DNA from: Prauserella shujinwangii
GTDB taxonomy: Bacteria; Actinomycetota; Actinomycetes; Mycobacteriales; Pseudonocardiaceae
Direction: 5' to 3'
DNA: 64,000 nt
Assembly (NCBI RefSeq): GCF_003001955.1
Contig: NZ_PVNH01000004.1
Span: 523,053 to 587,052, forward strand
In this document: positions 32,520-41,698 of the stretch, piece after piece
How positions within the stretch are numbered: the stretch's first letter is position 1
Layout of the letters: each line of letters begins with the position of its first letter
Made by a program: the position numbers and the translations under genes
Notes under the pieces: model-generated
What the model was told of the DNA's origin: nothing
Databases searched by the model: none
What the model saw: only the letters and a program-made list of their open reading frames with translations

Positions 32520-33342
32520 CCTCGGGGGCGAGCGCGGCGCGGGTGACGTCCTCGGCGAACGGGGAGCGGGCGAGCGCCGCGGCGAGGGACAGCCGCCCGG
32601 AGCCGACCGCGGCGCGCAGGTCCGCGAGTGCCGCCAGCGGCTCCCGCACGGCCGCCACGAACGCGTCGTCGACCGGTTCACCGTGCCCGGGCACCACGAT
32701 CCGCGCGCCGAGGCTCAGCAGGGTGCCGAGCGCGGCGGGCCAGCGCGCCAGGTCGGCGTCCGGCCCGAACGACTCCGCCGTGAACGACCCGCCGGGAGCG
32801 TGCTCCACGAGGTCGCCTGCGAAGACGACCCCGGCGTCCGGGACGTGCACGGCGAGGTCGTGATCGGTGTGCGCGGGGCCGGGATGCACGAGCGTCACGC
32901 GCCGACCGCCGAGGTCGAGCTCCGCGCGGTCGCGCACGAGGCGATCGGGCGGCACGATCGTGGTGGCGGCGAGCGCGTCCGCGGTGGCGTGTTCGCCCGC
33001 CGCCCGGTACCGCCCGGCCCAGTCGGCGCGCTGCGCGGCGCCCTCGCGGGTGAGCGCGGTGCGGCACCGTTCGTGCGCCCACACCGGGCATGGCAGGAAC
33101 GCTCCGGCGCCGAAGGCGTGGTCGAAGTGGGCGTGGGTGAGGACGACCGTCCACGGGCGGGGGGTGAGCATCCGGACGGCGGCGGCCAGCTCGGCGCCCT
33201 GCGCGGCGTCGCCGCGGGTGTCGACGACGAGGCAGCGCCGCTCACCGAGCACGAGCCCGACGGAGAGGTCCAGCTCCCGGTGGCGCCGCACGAACACCCC
33301 GTCGGCGACCTCGGCCCACCACCCGTCACTCACCGTGACCAC
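32506..33342 (-). CDS. MBL-fold metallo-hydrolase
   Basis: 278 aa, GTG start at 33342 just after GGAGGGAAG; an in-frame GTG 9 bases later is possible. Metal motif [10 protein letters not shown] (HxHxDH), then [14 protein letters not shown] and FAGDLVEH, then VPGHGEPV, the full glyoxalase-II-like ligand set. It probably binds two zinc ions. Substrate unknown; this subgroup includes lactonase- and hydroxyacylglutathione-like hydrolases. It is not part of the mycobacterial arrangement and appears inserted between the DsbA gene and rpiB. Confidence 0.88.
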   Translation of the reverse strand: MVTVSDGWWAEVADGVFVRRHRELDLSVGLVLGERRCLVVDTRGDAAQGAELAAAVRMLTPRPWTVVLTHAHFDHAFGAGAFLPCPVWAHERCRTALTREGAAQRADWAGRYRAAGEHATADALAATTIVPPDRLVRDRAELDLGGRRVTLVHPGPAHTDHDLAVHVPDAGVVFAGDLVEHAPGGSFTAESFGPDADLARWPAALGTLLSLGARIVVPGHGEPVDDAFVAAVREPLAALADLRAAVGSGRLSLAAALARSPFAEDVTRAALAPEVSRS

Positions 33343-33360
33343 CTTCCCTCCCGCCCCGGA

Positions 33361-33411
33361 GGAGCGAGGGAGCTTTGCTACCGCCTAACGGTAGTAAAGC
33401 TCCCTCGCTCC
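33361..33411. terminator. Near-perfect 23-bp inverted repeat
   Basis: GGAGCGAGGGAGCTTTGCTA, continued by CCG, pairs with the right arm 33389-33411 with one mismatch and a 5-base loop (CCTAA). It follows the comB stop (leftward) and precedes the MBL gene, so it is a likely comB terminator. Confidence 0.7.
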
Positions 33412-33422
33412 GCATTGGTGAG

Positions 33423-34196
33423 TCAGGTGGGGGGCATGTGGGTGACATTCTGGAAGACGCCGTCGACGAGCAGCGGGGCCACCGACGAGCGGTTGACGGC
33501 GATCGCCAGGTCCACGTCGCCGCCGTGCCCGGCCTCGCGCAGCTCCTTGCCGGAGGCCGATCCGGCGACCACCGCGCCGACGTCGGGGCCCGCCGCCCGG
33601 AACGCCCGCGCCGCGAGTGCCGCCTCGGGCGACGGCCACTGCGCCCCCGCGCCCAGCAGCGCGTCCACGATCGCCCCCGCCCCGAGGTGGTCCTCGACAC
33701 ACGGCCGCAGCGTCCCGGTCGTCACCGTCTGCGAGCGCATGTTCACGCCCCAGCGTTCCCCGGCGGGGATCACGCCGATCGGCGTGCCGTCCGCCAGCGC
33801 GTACGCGAGCTCGGCCACCGCCTTCGCGTTGCGCAGGCAGCCGGTCAGCACCCGTGCGCCCGCCTCGGCCGCCAGTGTGCACAGCGTCGCCCCGTTCGGC
33901 GACGGCAGCGCGAGGAACGTGCCCGGCGGCGTGGAGAGCACGGAGAACGGGCGCACCGGCCAGCCTCGCTCGTCCGGCAGGATCGCCCCCGCGCGCCGGG
34001 CGGCGTCGGCGGCCGCCTGGTCGCCCCAGCGCAGCGGCATCAGCCTGCCGCCCCGCATCAGCGCGAGATCAACGGTGGTGGAGAACGACAGCACGTCGAC
34101 CACCACGAGCACCCGGCAGTCCTCGCCGAGCGCGCGGACGCCCTCCGCGCTCCACTCCAGCCGGACGTCGTAGCCTCCCTGGCCGAACACGCTCAT
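33423..34196 (-). CDS. comB: 2-phosphosulfolactate phosphatase family protein (ComB-like)
   Basis: 257 aa from ATG 34196; codons further upstream look non-coding. ComB hallmarks: VLVVVDVLSFSTTVDLAL near the N-terminus, SPNGATLCTLA, GCLRNAKAVAELA and GERWGV. In methanogens ComB dephosphorylates 2-phosphosulfolactate on the way to coenzyme M. No other coenzyme M gene is near, so the physiological substrate here is uncertain. It is divergent from rpiB with about 60 bases between starts. Confidence 0.88.
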   Translation of the reverse strand: MSVFGQGGYDVRLEWSAEGVRALGEDCRVLVVVDVLSFSTTVDLALMRGGRLMPLRWGDQAAADAARRAGAILPDERGWPVRPFSVLSTPPGTFLALPSPNGATLCTLAAEAGARVLTGCLRNAKAVAELAYALADGTPIGVIPAGERWGVNMRSQTVTTGTLRPCVEDHLGAGAIVDALLGAGAQWPSPEAALAARAFRAAGPDVGAVVAGSASGKELREAGHGGDVDLAIAVNRSSVAPLLVDGVFQNVTHMPPT

Positions 34197-34255
34197 GCCG
34201 CCCAGCATGCCGGGTGGGCGCCGCGCGACCGCGCGGGGATGGCACACTCCCTGCC

Positions 34256-34729
<474 letters not shown>

Positions 34730-34736
34730 GCCGACC

Positions 34737-35546
34737 ATGCCGGAGGGCCACACGCTGCACCGGCTGGCGCGGTTGCACCAGCGGCGCTACGCCGGTGCGC
34801 CGGTCGCCGTGTCCAGTCCGCAGGGCCGGTTCGCGGCCGAGGCCGCGCTGCTGGACGGCCGCGTCCTGGAACGCGCGGAAGCCCACGGCAAGCACCTGTT
34901 CCACCATTATGGTCCACACGGGACGGTGCACGTCCATCTCGGACTGTACGGCACGTTCAGCGAGGCGCCGCTGCCGGTGGAACCGCCCGTCGGGCAGGTG
35001 CGGATGCGTCTCGCCGGCCGGACACACTGGACGGACCTGCGCGGGCCCACCCGGTGTGAGCTGCTGACCGTGGCCGAGGCCGACGCCATCAAGGCCAGGC
35101 TCGGTCCCGACCCGCTGCGCCGCGACGCGCGGCCCGACGACGCGTGGGAGCGGATCTCGCGGTCGCGCACGTCGATCGCCGCACTGCTGATGGACCAGTC
35201 GGTGCTGGCCGGGGTCGGCAACGTCTACCGCGCCGAGGTGCTGTTCCGGCACGGTGTCGCGCCCATGCTGCCCGGCCGGTCGCTGGACGCGGTGGTGTGG
35301 AAGGAGATCTGGACCGACCTGGTGACCCTGATGCGGGCCGGGGTGCGCACGGGGCGCATCGACACGGTGGCCGACGAGCACCTGCCGGAGGTCACCGGCC
35401 GGGCTCCGCGCCAGGACCGGCACGGCGGCGAGGTCTACGTCTACCGCCGCGCGGGGCAGCCGTGTCTGGTGTGCGGCACGCCGGTCGCGCACACCGAGCT
35501 GGCCGGCCGCAACCTCTACTGGTGCCCGGTCTGCCAGCCGGTGTGA
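34737..35546 (+). CDS. nei: Fpg/Nei family DNA glycosylase (Nei1-like)
   Basis: 269 aa. The mature N-terminus starts with Pro2-Glu3 (MPEGHTLHRLARLHQRRYAG), the catalytic nucleophile and acid of Fpg/Nei enzymes. The helix-two-turn-helix contains DQSVLAGVGNVYRAEVLF. The C-terminal zinc finger is CLVCGT ... YWCPVC. It excises oxidised pyrimidines and cuts the AP site. The gene order rpiB-nei matches Rv2465c-Rv2464c. It is followed directly by a large palindrome. Confidence 0.95.
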   Translation: MPEGHTLHRLARLHQRRYAGAPVAVSSPQGRFAAEAALLDGRVLERAEAHGKHLFHHYGPHGTVHVHLGLYGTFSEAPLPVEPPVGQVRMRLAGRTHWTDLRGPTRCELLTVAEADAIKARLGPDPLRRDARPDDAWERISRSRTSIAALLMDQSVLAGVGNVYRAEVLFRHGVAPMLPGRSLDAVVWKEIWTDLVTLMRAGVRTGRIDTVADEHLPEVTGRAPRQDRHGGEVYVYRRAGQPCLVCGTPVAHTELAGRNLYWCPVCQPV

Positions 35547-35554
35547 CGACGACC

Positions 35555-35604
35555 CGCTCGTGAGTGTGAAACGCGGTTCTAACCACGTTTCACACTCACG
35601 AGCG
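35555..35604. terminator. 50-bp palindrome, family B copy 1
   Basis: CGCTCGTGAGTGTGAAACG (35555-35573) and CGTTTCACACTCACGAGCG (35586-35604) are perfect complements, and the centre also pairs (CGGTT/AACC). It lies between nei and the convergent DUF1542 gene, ending each. It is a close relative of the element at 43376-43417. Confidence 0.75.
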
Positions 35605-35616
35605 GTGACCAGGCGC

Positions 35617-36396
35617 TCAGAAGCCGCCCATGTCGCCGAAGCCGCCCATGTCTCCCATGCCGCCCATGTCTCCCATGTCGCCGCCGCCGAAGTCGCCGCC
35701 GTCGCCGCCCGCGTCGCCCATGTCGCCGGACTCCATGGCGTCCTCCTGGCCCGCGTCGTAGCCGGCCTCCCAGGCGCCCGCGCTGGCGACCCCGGCCATG
35801 CCGGTGAACATGGTGCTGAACAGCAGCATCGAGCCGAAGCCCCAGGCGCCCGCGACCAGGGCGGGCTTCCACCACGGCTCGCTGTACCAGCCTCGTGGCA
35901 CGGGGCGGCCGGCCACGCGGCCGCCGGGGTAGTAGTGCGGTGTGTTCTGGCTCGGCTCGGGCGAGAGCTCGTAGGTGTGGCCCTCGACGTCGACCTTGCG
36001 GTGCTCGGTGACCTCACCCGCGCGCTGCCGCTCGGGATCCTCCGGCAGCGGCGGGCCCGGGTCGATGCCCATCGCCTCGCGCGCCGCGCGGACGTAGTAG
36101 AGCCCTTCCAGCGCGGTGTGCTTGACCAGCCGGGCCTGTTCGACGGTCTGCGCCTGCTCCATCTGGGAACCGGCGGCGTTGTAGCGCTCCGCCGCGTCGG
36201 CCAGCGCCTGCTGCGAGGCCGTGTCCGTGCCGGTGAGGTTCAGCACCTGGCCGCCGAGGCGTTCCAGCCAGCGCCGGGCGTCGGCCTTCGCGTCCTCCAG
36301 CCTGCGCCGTTTCGCCTCGGCCTGCGAGCGGACCAGGTAGAACCCGCCCGCGACGATGACGATCACCAGCACGGCCAGCACGATCGCGGTACCCAT
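35617..36396 (-). CDS. DUF1542-type membrane protein with Met/Gly/Asp-rich tail
   Basis: 259 aa. An N-terminal membrane helix (AIVLAVLVIVIVAGGFYLV) is followed by a charged coiled coil (about 25-105: EAKRRRLEDAKADARRWLER). A Pro-rich region contains GGRVAGRPVPRGWYSEPWWK. A hydrophobic helix (about 172-200) follows. The last 40 residues are a low-complexity tail ending GDMGGMGDMGGFGDMGGF. Similar short membrane proteins in actinobacteria are annotated DUF1542. The tail is rich in Met and Asp and may be flexible or metal-associated. Function unknown. Confidence 0.75.
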   Translation of the reverse strand: MGTAIVLAVLVIVIVAGGFYLVRSQAEAKRRRLEDAKADARRWLERLGGQVLNLTGTDTASQQALADAAERYNAAGSQMEQAQTVEQARLVKHTALEGLYYVRAAREAMGIDPGPPLPEDPERQRAGEVTEHRKVDVEGHTYELSPEPSQNTPHYYPGGRVAGRPVPRGWYSEPWWKPALVAGAWGFGSMLLFSTMFTGMAGVASAGAWEAGYDAGQEDAMESGDMGDAGGDGGDFGGGDMGDMGGMGDMGGFGDMGGF

Positions 36397-36502
36397 CGCC
36401 CTCACTCCCGGTTGTTGGGGTGCTCTGAACCGGACAACGAGGACAGTATCCCAGGGGTTCCCGGGGCCGGGCGCGATCGGCCCGCCCGGCCCCGGGCAGG
36501 CG

Positions 36503-37333
36503 TCACCAGGCGCGGCCCACCGTGTAGGCGCTCGTCCAGATGTCCTGGCGGCGCACCACGTCGCCCGGCTCGGGCGCGGCCCAGATCTGGTTGCCGCCGG
36601 CGTAGATCCCGACGTGGTAGACGCTGCCTCCGTCATGGAAGAACACCAGGTCACCCGGCCGCTTCGCGTGCTTGGCGAGGTGCGGCACGGCGGCGCGCTG
36701 CTGGCTGGACGTGCGGGGCAGGGCGATGCCCACCTGCCGGTGGACGTACCGCGTGAAGCCCGAGCAGTCGAAGCTTCCCGGTCCCTCGGCGCCGTACCGG
36801 TACGGCGTGCCCGCCAGGGACGCCGCCACCTCGACGATGCGCCGGCCGACCGGGGCGGCCTGCTCCGGTTCGGGTTTCGGTTGGGGCTTCGGCTCGGGTG
36901 GTGGTGGGGGCGGGGGTTCCTTGGCGTCGACGGCGACGGCCCGGGAGGCCGCCGGGTCGTACACCTGGTTGCCGGGGAAGCGCAGCCGCCATTGCGCGTC
37001 CCGGGTGACGGCCGCGCGGACGGCCACCTCGCCGTCGGCGTCCGTGGTGTCGTGCGCCGAGGTCCGCCAGGGCTGGCCCGGTCCGGACCGCCACTGCAGG
37101 TCCACCCGCTGCCGGGTGAGCGGCCGGTCGACCAGGCCGGTGAGGTCGCCGCTGAACGTGACCTTCGTGCCCTGCTCGACCGTCGTGGGCACGTCCGCGA
37201 GGGTCTGCCGCGCGGTCAGCACCGCCGAGCCGGTGCCCGGGGAGCCGAGCAGGGTGGCCGCGGTCAGCGCGGTCCCGGCGGCGGCGGAGGCGACGCGACG
37301 TCTGCCACTCCGGGACGAGGTACTGGTGAGCAC
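36503..37333 (-). CDS. Secreted NlpC/P60 peptidoglycan hydrolase
   Basis: 276 aa. GTG 37333 is chosen because GGAGG lies 5 bases upstream (it is read through by the longer frame). A signal peptide is evident (SRSGRRR, then AAAGTALTAATLLG). A middle beta domain (about 45-130) is Ig-like. A proline-rich linker (EPPPPPPPEP) leads to NlpC/P60: the catalytic Cys in GPGSFDCSGFTRY, His in VYHVGIYAGG and a polar third residue in IWAAPEPGD. It cleaves D-Glu/meso-DAP bonds in cell-wall peptides. Divergent from the F420-dependent oxidoreductase operon. Confidence 0.9.
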   Translation of the reverse strand: MLTSTSSRSGRRRVASAAAGTALTAATLLGSPGTGSAVLTARQTLADVPTTVEQGTKVTFSGDLTGLVDRPLTRQRVDLQWRSGPGQPWRTSAHDTTDADGEVAVRAAVTRDAQWRLRFPGNQVYDPAASRAVAVDAKEPPPPPPPEPKPQPKPEPEQAAPVGRRIVEVAASLAGTPYRYGAEGPGSFDCSGFTRYVHRQVGIALPRTSSQQRAAVPHLAKHAKRPGDLVFFHDGGSVYHVGIYAGGNQIWAAPEPGDVVRRQDIWTSAYTVGRAW

Positions 37334-37659
37334 TTTTTCCTCCACATCGAATCGATTTCCCGAAATGTGCTCCCCCGGTTACGCACCGGAATTGACTGCC
37401 GGCGCGAGAAAACGCTAAACACACTCGCCGGGCACGGTCGATCGCTGTGTCACCGCAGGTGGTGACGTGCTCGACGGTGCGGAAATCGATGTTTGACTCC
37501 GATTCGGCCGGAGTCGTGCGGAACTGTGGAGCCGGGCCGCCGAAAACGGTGCCGGCGGGCGTGATCCAGTTCACCGCGACACTGTGGCGTCGGCCACCCG
37601 GTCCCGGTCTCCCGCCGGACCCTGGCGAAGAAAACTAGAACACGTTATAGTTCGGCCGC
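37334..37659. other. Divergent intergenic region with no gene
   Basis: This 326-base stretch separates the NlpC/P60 gene and the oxidoreductase operon. Apart from the KstR-like site near its right end, I see an imperfect CCGG-rich hairpin near 37371-37391 and no riboswitch I can support. Confidence 0.5.
37636..37649. promoter_or_regulatory. KstR-like operator (TAGAACACGTTATA)
   Basis: Exact match to the 14-mer TNNAACNNGTTNNA bound by the steroid-responsive TetR repressor KstR. It ends 10 bases before the ATG of the oxidoreductase, a position expected to block transcription initiation. Confidence 0.6.
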
Positions 37660-38544
37660 ATGAAGTTCACGTTGTCGGTGGCCCTCAGCCCGCTCGACCA
37701 GCTCACGGAGCTGGCCGCGACCGCCGAGGAGTGCGGGTTCCACGCCATCGCGCTGCCGGACTCGCTCTTCTACTCGGAGCGCGTGTCCGCCAGGTACCCG
37801 TACACCCCGGACGGCAGCCGGTTCTGGGACGAGGAGACGCCCTGGGCGGACCCGCTCGTGGCGACCGCGGCGATGGGCGCGGTGACGCGCCGGATCCGCT
37901 TCTACACCTCGGTGCTCAAGCTGGGCTCCCGCAACCCCGTGCTGCTGGCCAGGCAGGTCGGCTCGGTCGCCGCGCTCACCGGTGACCGGTTCGGGCTGGG
38001 CCTCGGCGTCGGCTGGTCGCCCGAGGAGTTCGAGTGGTGCGGCGCGCCCTACGCCGAGCGCGGCAAGCGCGTGGACGAGGCCATCGAGGTGCTGCGGCTC
38101 ATCCTCGACGGCGGAATGGTCGAGTACCACGGCCGGTTCTTCGACTTCGGCAGGCTCCGGATGAGCCCGGCGCCCCGGGAACGGGTCCCGTTCTACATCG
38201 GCGGGCACACCGACGCGGCGCTGCGCCGCGCCGCCCGTGTGGGGGACGGCTGGGCCTCGGCGATGATGGGGTTCGACGAGCTGCGCGACACGATCGAGCG
38301 GCTGCGCGTGCTGCGGGCCGAGCACGGCCGCGACGGCGAGCCGTTCGAGATCCAGGCGGTGTGCGTCGACCGCTTCGGCCTGGACGGCTACCGGCAGCAG
38401 GCCGACATCGGCGTGACCGACGTGATCACCGTGCCGTGGGTGTTCGACGGGCTGGGCTTCGACGCGGGCATCACCGAGAAGAAGGACTCGATCAAGAAGT
38501 TCGGCGAGGAGATCATCGGCCGGTTCGAGGAGGTCCGGACATGA
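37660..38544 (+). CDS. LLM-class F420-dependent oxidoreductase
   Basis: 294 aa, luciferase-like (beta/alpha)8 fold: LAATAEECGFHAIALPDSLF, RIRFYTSVLKLGSRNPVLLA, DRFGLGLGVGWSPEEFEWCG and YIGGHTDAALRRAARVGDGW. These features are those of F420-dependent reductases and dehydrogenases. Substrate is unknown. The ATG lies just after the KstR-like site, and its stop overlaps the next gene (ATGA). In M. tuberculosis a comparable enzyme (Rv3520c) belongs to the KstR cholesterol regulon, so a role in steroid degradation is a reasonable inference. Confidence 0.9.
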   Translation: MKFTLSVALSPLDQLTELAATAEECGFHAIALPDSLFYSERVSARYPYTPDGSRFWDEETPWADPLVATAAMGAVTRRIRFYTSVLKLGSRNPVLLARQVGSVAALTGDRFGLGLGVGWSPEEFEWCGAPYAERGKRVDEAIEVLRLILDGGMVEYHGRFFDFGRLRMSPAPRERVPFYIGGHTDAALRRAARVGDGWASAMMGFDELRDTIERLRVLRAEHGRDGEPFEIQAVCVDRFGLDGYRQQADIGVTDVITVPWVFDGLGFDAGITEKKDSIKKFGEEIIGRFEEVRT

Positions 38545-38987
38545 CCGTGACGGTGTGCTGGGATCCGGCGGCGGAGCAACCGCCCGCGCGGGTGGCCGCG
38601 TGGCGCTCGATGAACGCCGTGGTGGCGGGGGAGAAGGAGGCGTGGCTGTCCCTGTTCCACCCCGACGGGGTGATCGAGGACCCGGTCGGACCGTCCATGT
38701 TCGACCGGGAGGGCAAGGGACACCGCGGCACCGAGGCGATCTCGGCGTTCTGGGACACCGCCATCGCGAACGTGCAACGCTTCGAGTTCGTGATCCGGGA
38801 CTCGCACGCGGCGGGCGACGAGGTGGCCAACGTCGGCACGATCACCACCTACCTGCCCGGTGACTACCGCGTGGACACCGACGGCGTGTTCGTCTACAAG
38901 GTCGACGACAGCGGCGTCATCGTCTCCATGCGGGCGTTCTGGGAGACCGAGCGCGCGATGGCGACAGCACGTCAGGTCCAGGGCTGA
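38541..38987 (+). CDS. NTF2-like/SnoaL-family protein (ketosteroid-isomerase fold)
   Basis: 148 aa, ATG overlapping the oxidoreductase stop. The NTF2-like cone fold is evident: AVVAGEKEAWLSLFHPDGVI, EDPVGPSMFDREGKGHRGTE, ISAFWDTAI and GVFVYKVDDSGVIVSMRAFW. This fold includes delta5-3-ketosteroid isomerase, whose active-site Tyr/Asp cannot be assigned here with confidence. Co-translation with the F420-dependent enzyme under a KstR-like site suggests both act on one steroid-like substrate. Confidence 0.85.
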   Translation: MTVTVCWDPAAEQPPARVAAWRSMNAVVAGEKEAWLSLFHPDGVIEDPVGPSMFDREGKGHRGTEAISAFWDTAIANVQRFEFVIRDSHAAGDEVANVGTITTYLPGDYRVDTDGVFVYKVDDSGVIVSMRAFWETERAMATARQVQG

Positions 38988-39058
38988 CGGCGGAACACCG
39001 GGCGAGACCGCTCGGGCGCGCGGCGGCGCCTGCGGCAACCGGACCGCGCCGCGCCGCG

Positions 39059-40192
39059 TCAGTCGTCTTCGGAGCTGCGCTGCCCTTCGGCCTCCTCGTC
39101 GGCTTTCTCCTGCTGCCTGCGGCGTTCGCGGCGTTCCCGTTCCCGCTTGCTGTACGTGGCCTGGCGCACGGCGTCCTCGGTCTCGAGACTGGAGCCGAGC
39201 GCCCCGGCCGTGATGCCCATCGAGCTCGCCAGCCAAGCGAGCTTGGCGTAGCTGGTGAAACCGACCGGGTGGCCCAGCTGGCTGGACATGTAGCTCGCGG
39301 CGATCACGGCGCCGGAGGCGGTGAGCACGATCACGAACAGCAGCACGTACATGCACGTGACGCCGAGGAACAACGTCAGCACCGTGGCGACGTTGTAGAG
39401 CACCGACTCACCAGGAAGGTCCCGGGTACGCCGCCGCTCCCACAGTCCGTTGTAGAGGATGAGCCACGCCACCATGGCGCACACGGTGAACAGGCTGATC
39501 CCGGCCAGCCGCAGCGGGCTCAGCGCGTCGGCCATCGTCCAGATCGTCGAGAAGAAGACGCCGAACGCGGCCGAGGCCATTGCGGCGGCGAGCGCGCTCG
39601 ACATGCTCGGCACGAGGCGCCACGGCCGGTTGTCGCGGACCATGCCCGCCAGCAGCCGCACCTGCCCGCGCAGGCCCACCAGGGTGATCGACGCGTCGAT
39701 GTCCTGCCGCGGATTCTCCCTGTGCCGTACCGGAGACATCAGCTCCGCGGGTCCGCGCCGCCGGACGACCCCGGGCAGTGGCCGGTGCTGCGTCAGCACG
39801 TCGAGCAGGTACACGATCGTGTCCCGGAGGTGGCGGCGCAGCCGGACCGAGCCCACGGCCGGCAGCGACGCCAGGACGACCGACTCTTCGGCGTTGAGCT
39901 CCCCGATCACCGGTTGCGTACCGAGCCGGCGCGGCAGGTCCGTGATGCACACCAGCACGTCCCACCCGTGTGCGGGACGGTGGGCGCGGGCGCGCTCCAC
40001 GATGGGGATGTTGCCGTCCGCATCGAGGGTGAGCGCTTCGGTCCGCAGGTCGACGCGCCAGCGCACGTCGTCGCTCACCCTCGCCGCCAGTTCGCCGGGC
40101 AGCCCGTCCACCAGTCCGGCGGCCACCTCGCTGGGCAGGCCGGGATCGGCCACCAGGCCGACCGTGATCGTTCGCTCGTCGTCGCTGGGCAT
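39059..40192 (-). CDS. Four-helix membrane protein, 377 aa
   Basis: ATG at 40192 with GGAAGGGAG upstream. Residues 1-190 are soluble and begin DDERTITVGLVADPGLPSEV, with WDVLVCITDLPRR, reminiscent of an alpha/beta domain. Four hydrophobic helices follow (about 205-225, 232-255, 272-300, 318-340). The end is a very charged helix (KRERERRERRRQQEKADEEA). No known family is recognised. It is the last gene of a leftward three-gene operon with the PRC-barrel-like protein and the DUF4396 gene. It is probably an integral membrane protein with both ends in the cytoplasm. Confidence 0.65.
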   Translation of the reverse strand: MPSDDERTITVGLVADPGLPSEVAAGLVDGLPGELAARVSDDVRWRVDLRTEALTLDADGNIPIVERARAHRPAHGWDVLVCITDLPRRLGTQPVIGELNAEESVVLASLPAVGSVRLRRHLRDTIVYLLDVLTQHRPLPGVVRRRGPAELMSPVRHRENPRQDIDASITLVGLRGQVRLLAGMVRDNRPWRLVPSMSSALAAAMASAAFGVFFSTIWTMADALSPLRLAGISLFTVCAMVAWLILYNGLWERRRTRDLPGESVLYNVATVLTLFLGVTCMYVLLFVIVLTASGAVIAASYMSSQLGHPVGFTSYAKLAWLASSMGITAGALGSSLETEDAVRQATYSKRERERRERRRQQEKADEEAEGQRSSEDD

Positions 40193-40247
40193 CGGCTCCC
40201 TTCCGTCCAGGGAGCGGGTTACCCACGAGCGCCGGTTCGTACGCCTG

Positions 40248-40985
40248 TCAACCGATCCCGCGAATGTCCTCTGTGGCCTGCACCGGCAGCGCGACGTAGA
40301 CCGCGCCGACGAAGCCGCGCGGTCCCCACAGCAGCTGGTCGGCGGGCACGCGCACGGTCCGCCCACCGAAGTCGAGGAAACCGAGCACGTCGTTGGACCC
40401 GCCGACGTGGACCACCGCCACCGGCGAGCCGTCCTGGCCACGCTCGATGCCGCGGACCTTGCCGATCATCGACCCGGTGGCGTCGAGCAGCACCGCGTGC
40501 CGGTAGCCGGGCCAGACCACCGGAGACGGCACGCCGGGGGAGAGTTCCCTCGCGCGGCCGATGACCGGCTCCAGCGCGGTCACCACCTGGCGCAGTTCGT
40601 CGCGGGCGCTCCCGGCGCGGCCGTAGTGCAGATCCTGCCGGGCGAAGTGGAGCCTGCGGAGCGCGGCCTCGTAGGCCTGCTTGACCTGGCCGTGGCTGGT
40701 TTCGAGCCCGACCTCGGCGGCACGCCACGCCGCGTCGATGGCGTGCGAGGCCTCGCTGCGGTGGCCTTCCGCGAGGTCGTGCCGGGCGGTCGCGGCCGAA
40801 CGGGCGGCGCCCGCGGTGAGGGCCGCCAGCGGCTGCCGCTCGGCCACCGGCGCGGGCGCCTCGGCGGCCTCGGCGGCCTGCACGCGCTGCCCGTCCAGCC
40901 ACTCCACCGTCCAGGCGAAGAACGCGATACTGGCCAGTCCCAGCACCCACATGGCGGCGACGACGCCGATCTTGCGCAGGTTCAT
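40248..40985 (-). CDS. Membrane-anchored PRC-barrel-like protein
   Basis: 245 aa. N-terminal membrane anchor (IGVVAAMWVLGLASIAFFAW). A helical middle region (about 35-140) contains RSAATARHDLAEGHRSEASH. The C-terminus (about 160-240) resembles a PRC barrel: YRHAVLLDATGSMIGKVRGI, then VHVGGSNDVLGFLDFGGRTV and RVPADQLLWGP. PRC barrels act as small interaction domains. It follows the frameshifted DUF4396 gene with 3 bases between. The role is unknown. Confidence 0.7.
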   Translation of the reverse strand: MNLRKIGVVAAMWVLGLASIAFFAWTVEWLDGQRVQAAEAAEAPAPVAERQPLAALTAGAARSAATARHDLAEGHRSEASHAIDAAWRAAEVGLETSHGQVKQAYEAALRRLHFARQDLHYGRAGSARDELRQVVTALEPVIGRARELSPGVPSPVVWPGYRHAVLLDATGSMIGKVRGIERGQDGSPVAVVHVGGSNDVLGFLDFGGRTVRVPADQLLWGPRGFVGAVYVALPVQATEDIRGIG

Positions 40986-40988
40986 CGC

Positions 40989-41622
40989 TCAGCCCCTCTC
41001 CATTCCGTGCCCGTGCTTGTATCCGACCTTGATCTCCAGCCAGTTCATCGGGTAGGTGAGGACGAACCCGACGAACAGGCCGAGGGCGGCGAAACCCCGG
41101 AAACGCGTAGGTGTCGGGATCGGGCTGCTCGGTGACGGCGAGGGGCGTCACCACGCCCATGACGATTCCCATGCCCGCCATGACCGAGAGCATCGAGAAC
41201 CACTCGCCGCGGAAGGCCATGTAGAGGGCGTGCGGCCAGTTCTTCGCGTGCATCGACATCGCCTTGTACTGGAAGATGAGCGTGCCGAACAGGTAGCCGA
41301 CGATGTACTCGAAGTACCACTCCTCCCAGAAGCTCAGGCCGAAGGCACGCGCCATGATCATCGCGGTGATGATGCCGACGCCGTCGCCGCCGACACAGTG
41401 GATCACCGACCCGGTGGTGCGGCGGAAGCCGTTCGCCCGTGCGTACTCGTTGTGCCGCCGCTGCTTCTCCTCGGCGTCCTCGATGTCACCGATGCCGGGA
41501 GCACGCGCCGTGAACCAGTAGAGGGCGAGGCCGATCGGTCCGAAGAAGAACACGATGATCGGCCACGCCCAGCGCATCGCGGGCTTCAGCGCCGTGTTGA
41601 CCCGGTAGGCGAACTCGAGCAC
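40989..41622 (-). pseudogene. DUF4396 membrane protein gene, frameshifted
   Basis: GTG start at 41622 with GGAGG 4 bases upstream. The first frame encodes a clear DUF4396 domain: GSVIHCVGGDGVGIITAMIM, FGLSFWEEWYFEYIVGYLFG, KNWPHALYMAFRGEWFSMLS. After DTYAFPGF (about 41091-41103) it changes into an Arg/Pro-rich run. Shifting frame by one base there restores AALGLFVGFVLTYPMNWLEI and VGYKHGHGMERG, ending at 40989. One extra T in GGGGTTTCGCC explains it. A real mutation, a sequencing error or a programmed shift cannot be told apart here. Confidence 0.75.
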
Positions 41623-41698
41623 CGAACCTCCATGCGACAGGCCGGGAGTACGCCGCCGCCTGGCGTACCCGGATGGCCGGAAGCCAAACCGAGCTCAC

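Noticed and set aside
37334..37500. c-di-AMP (ydaO) riboswitch upstream of the NlpC/P60 gene, common in actinobacteria
   Set aside because: A GGGGGAGC-like stretch is present, but the conserved paired core and the downstream AGCUAACCUCG-type segment are not found.
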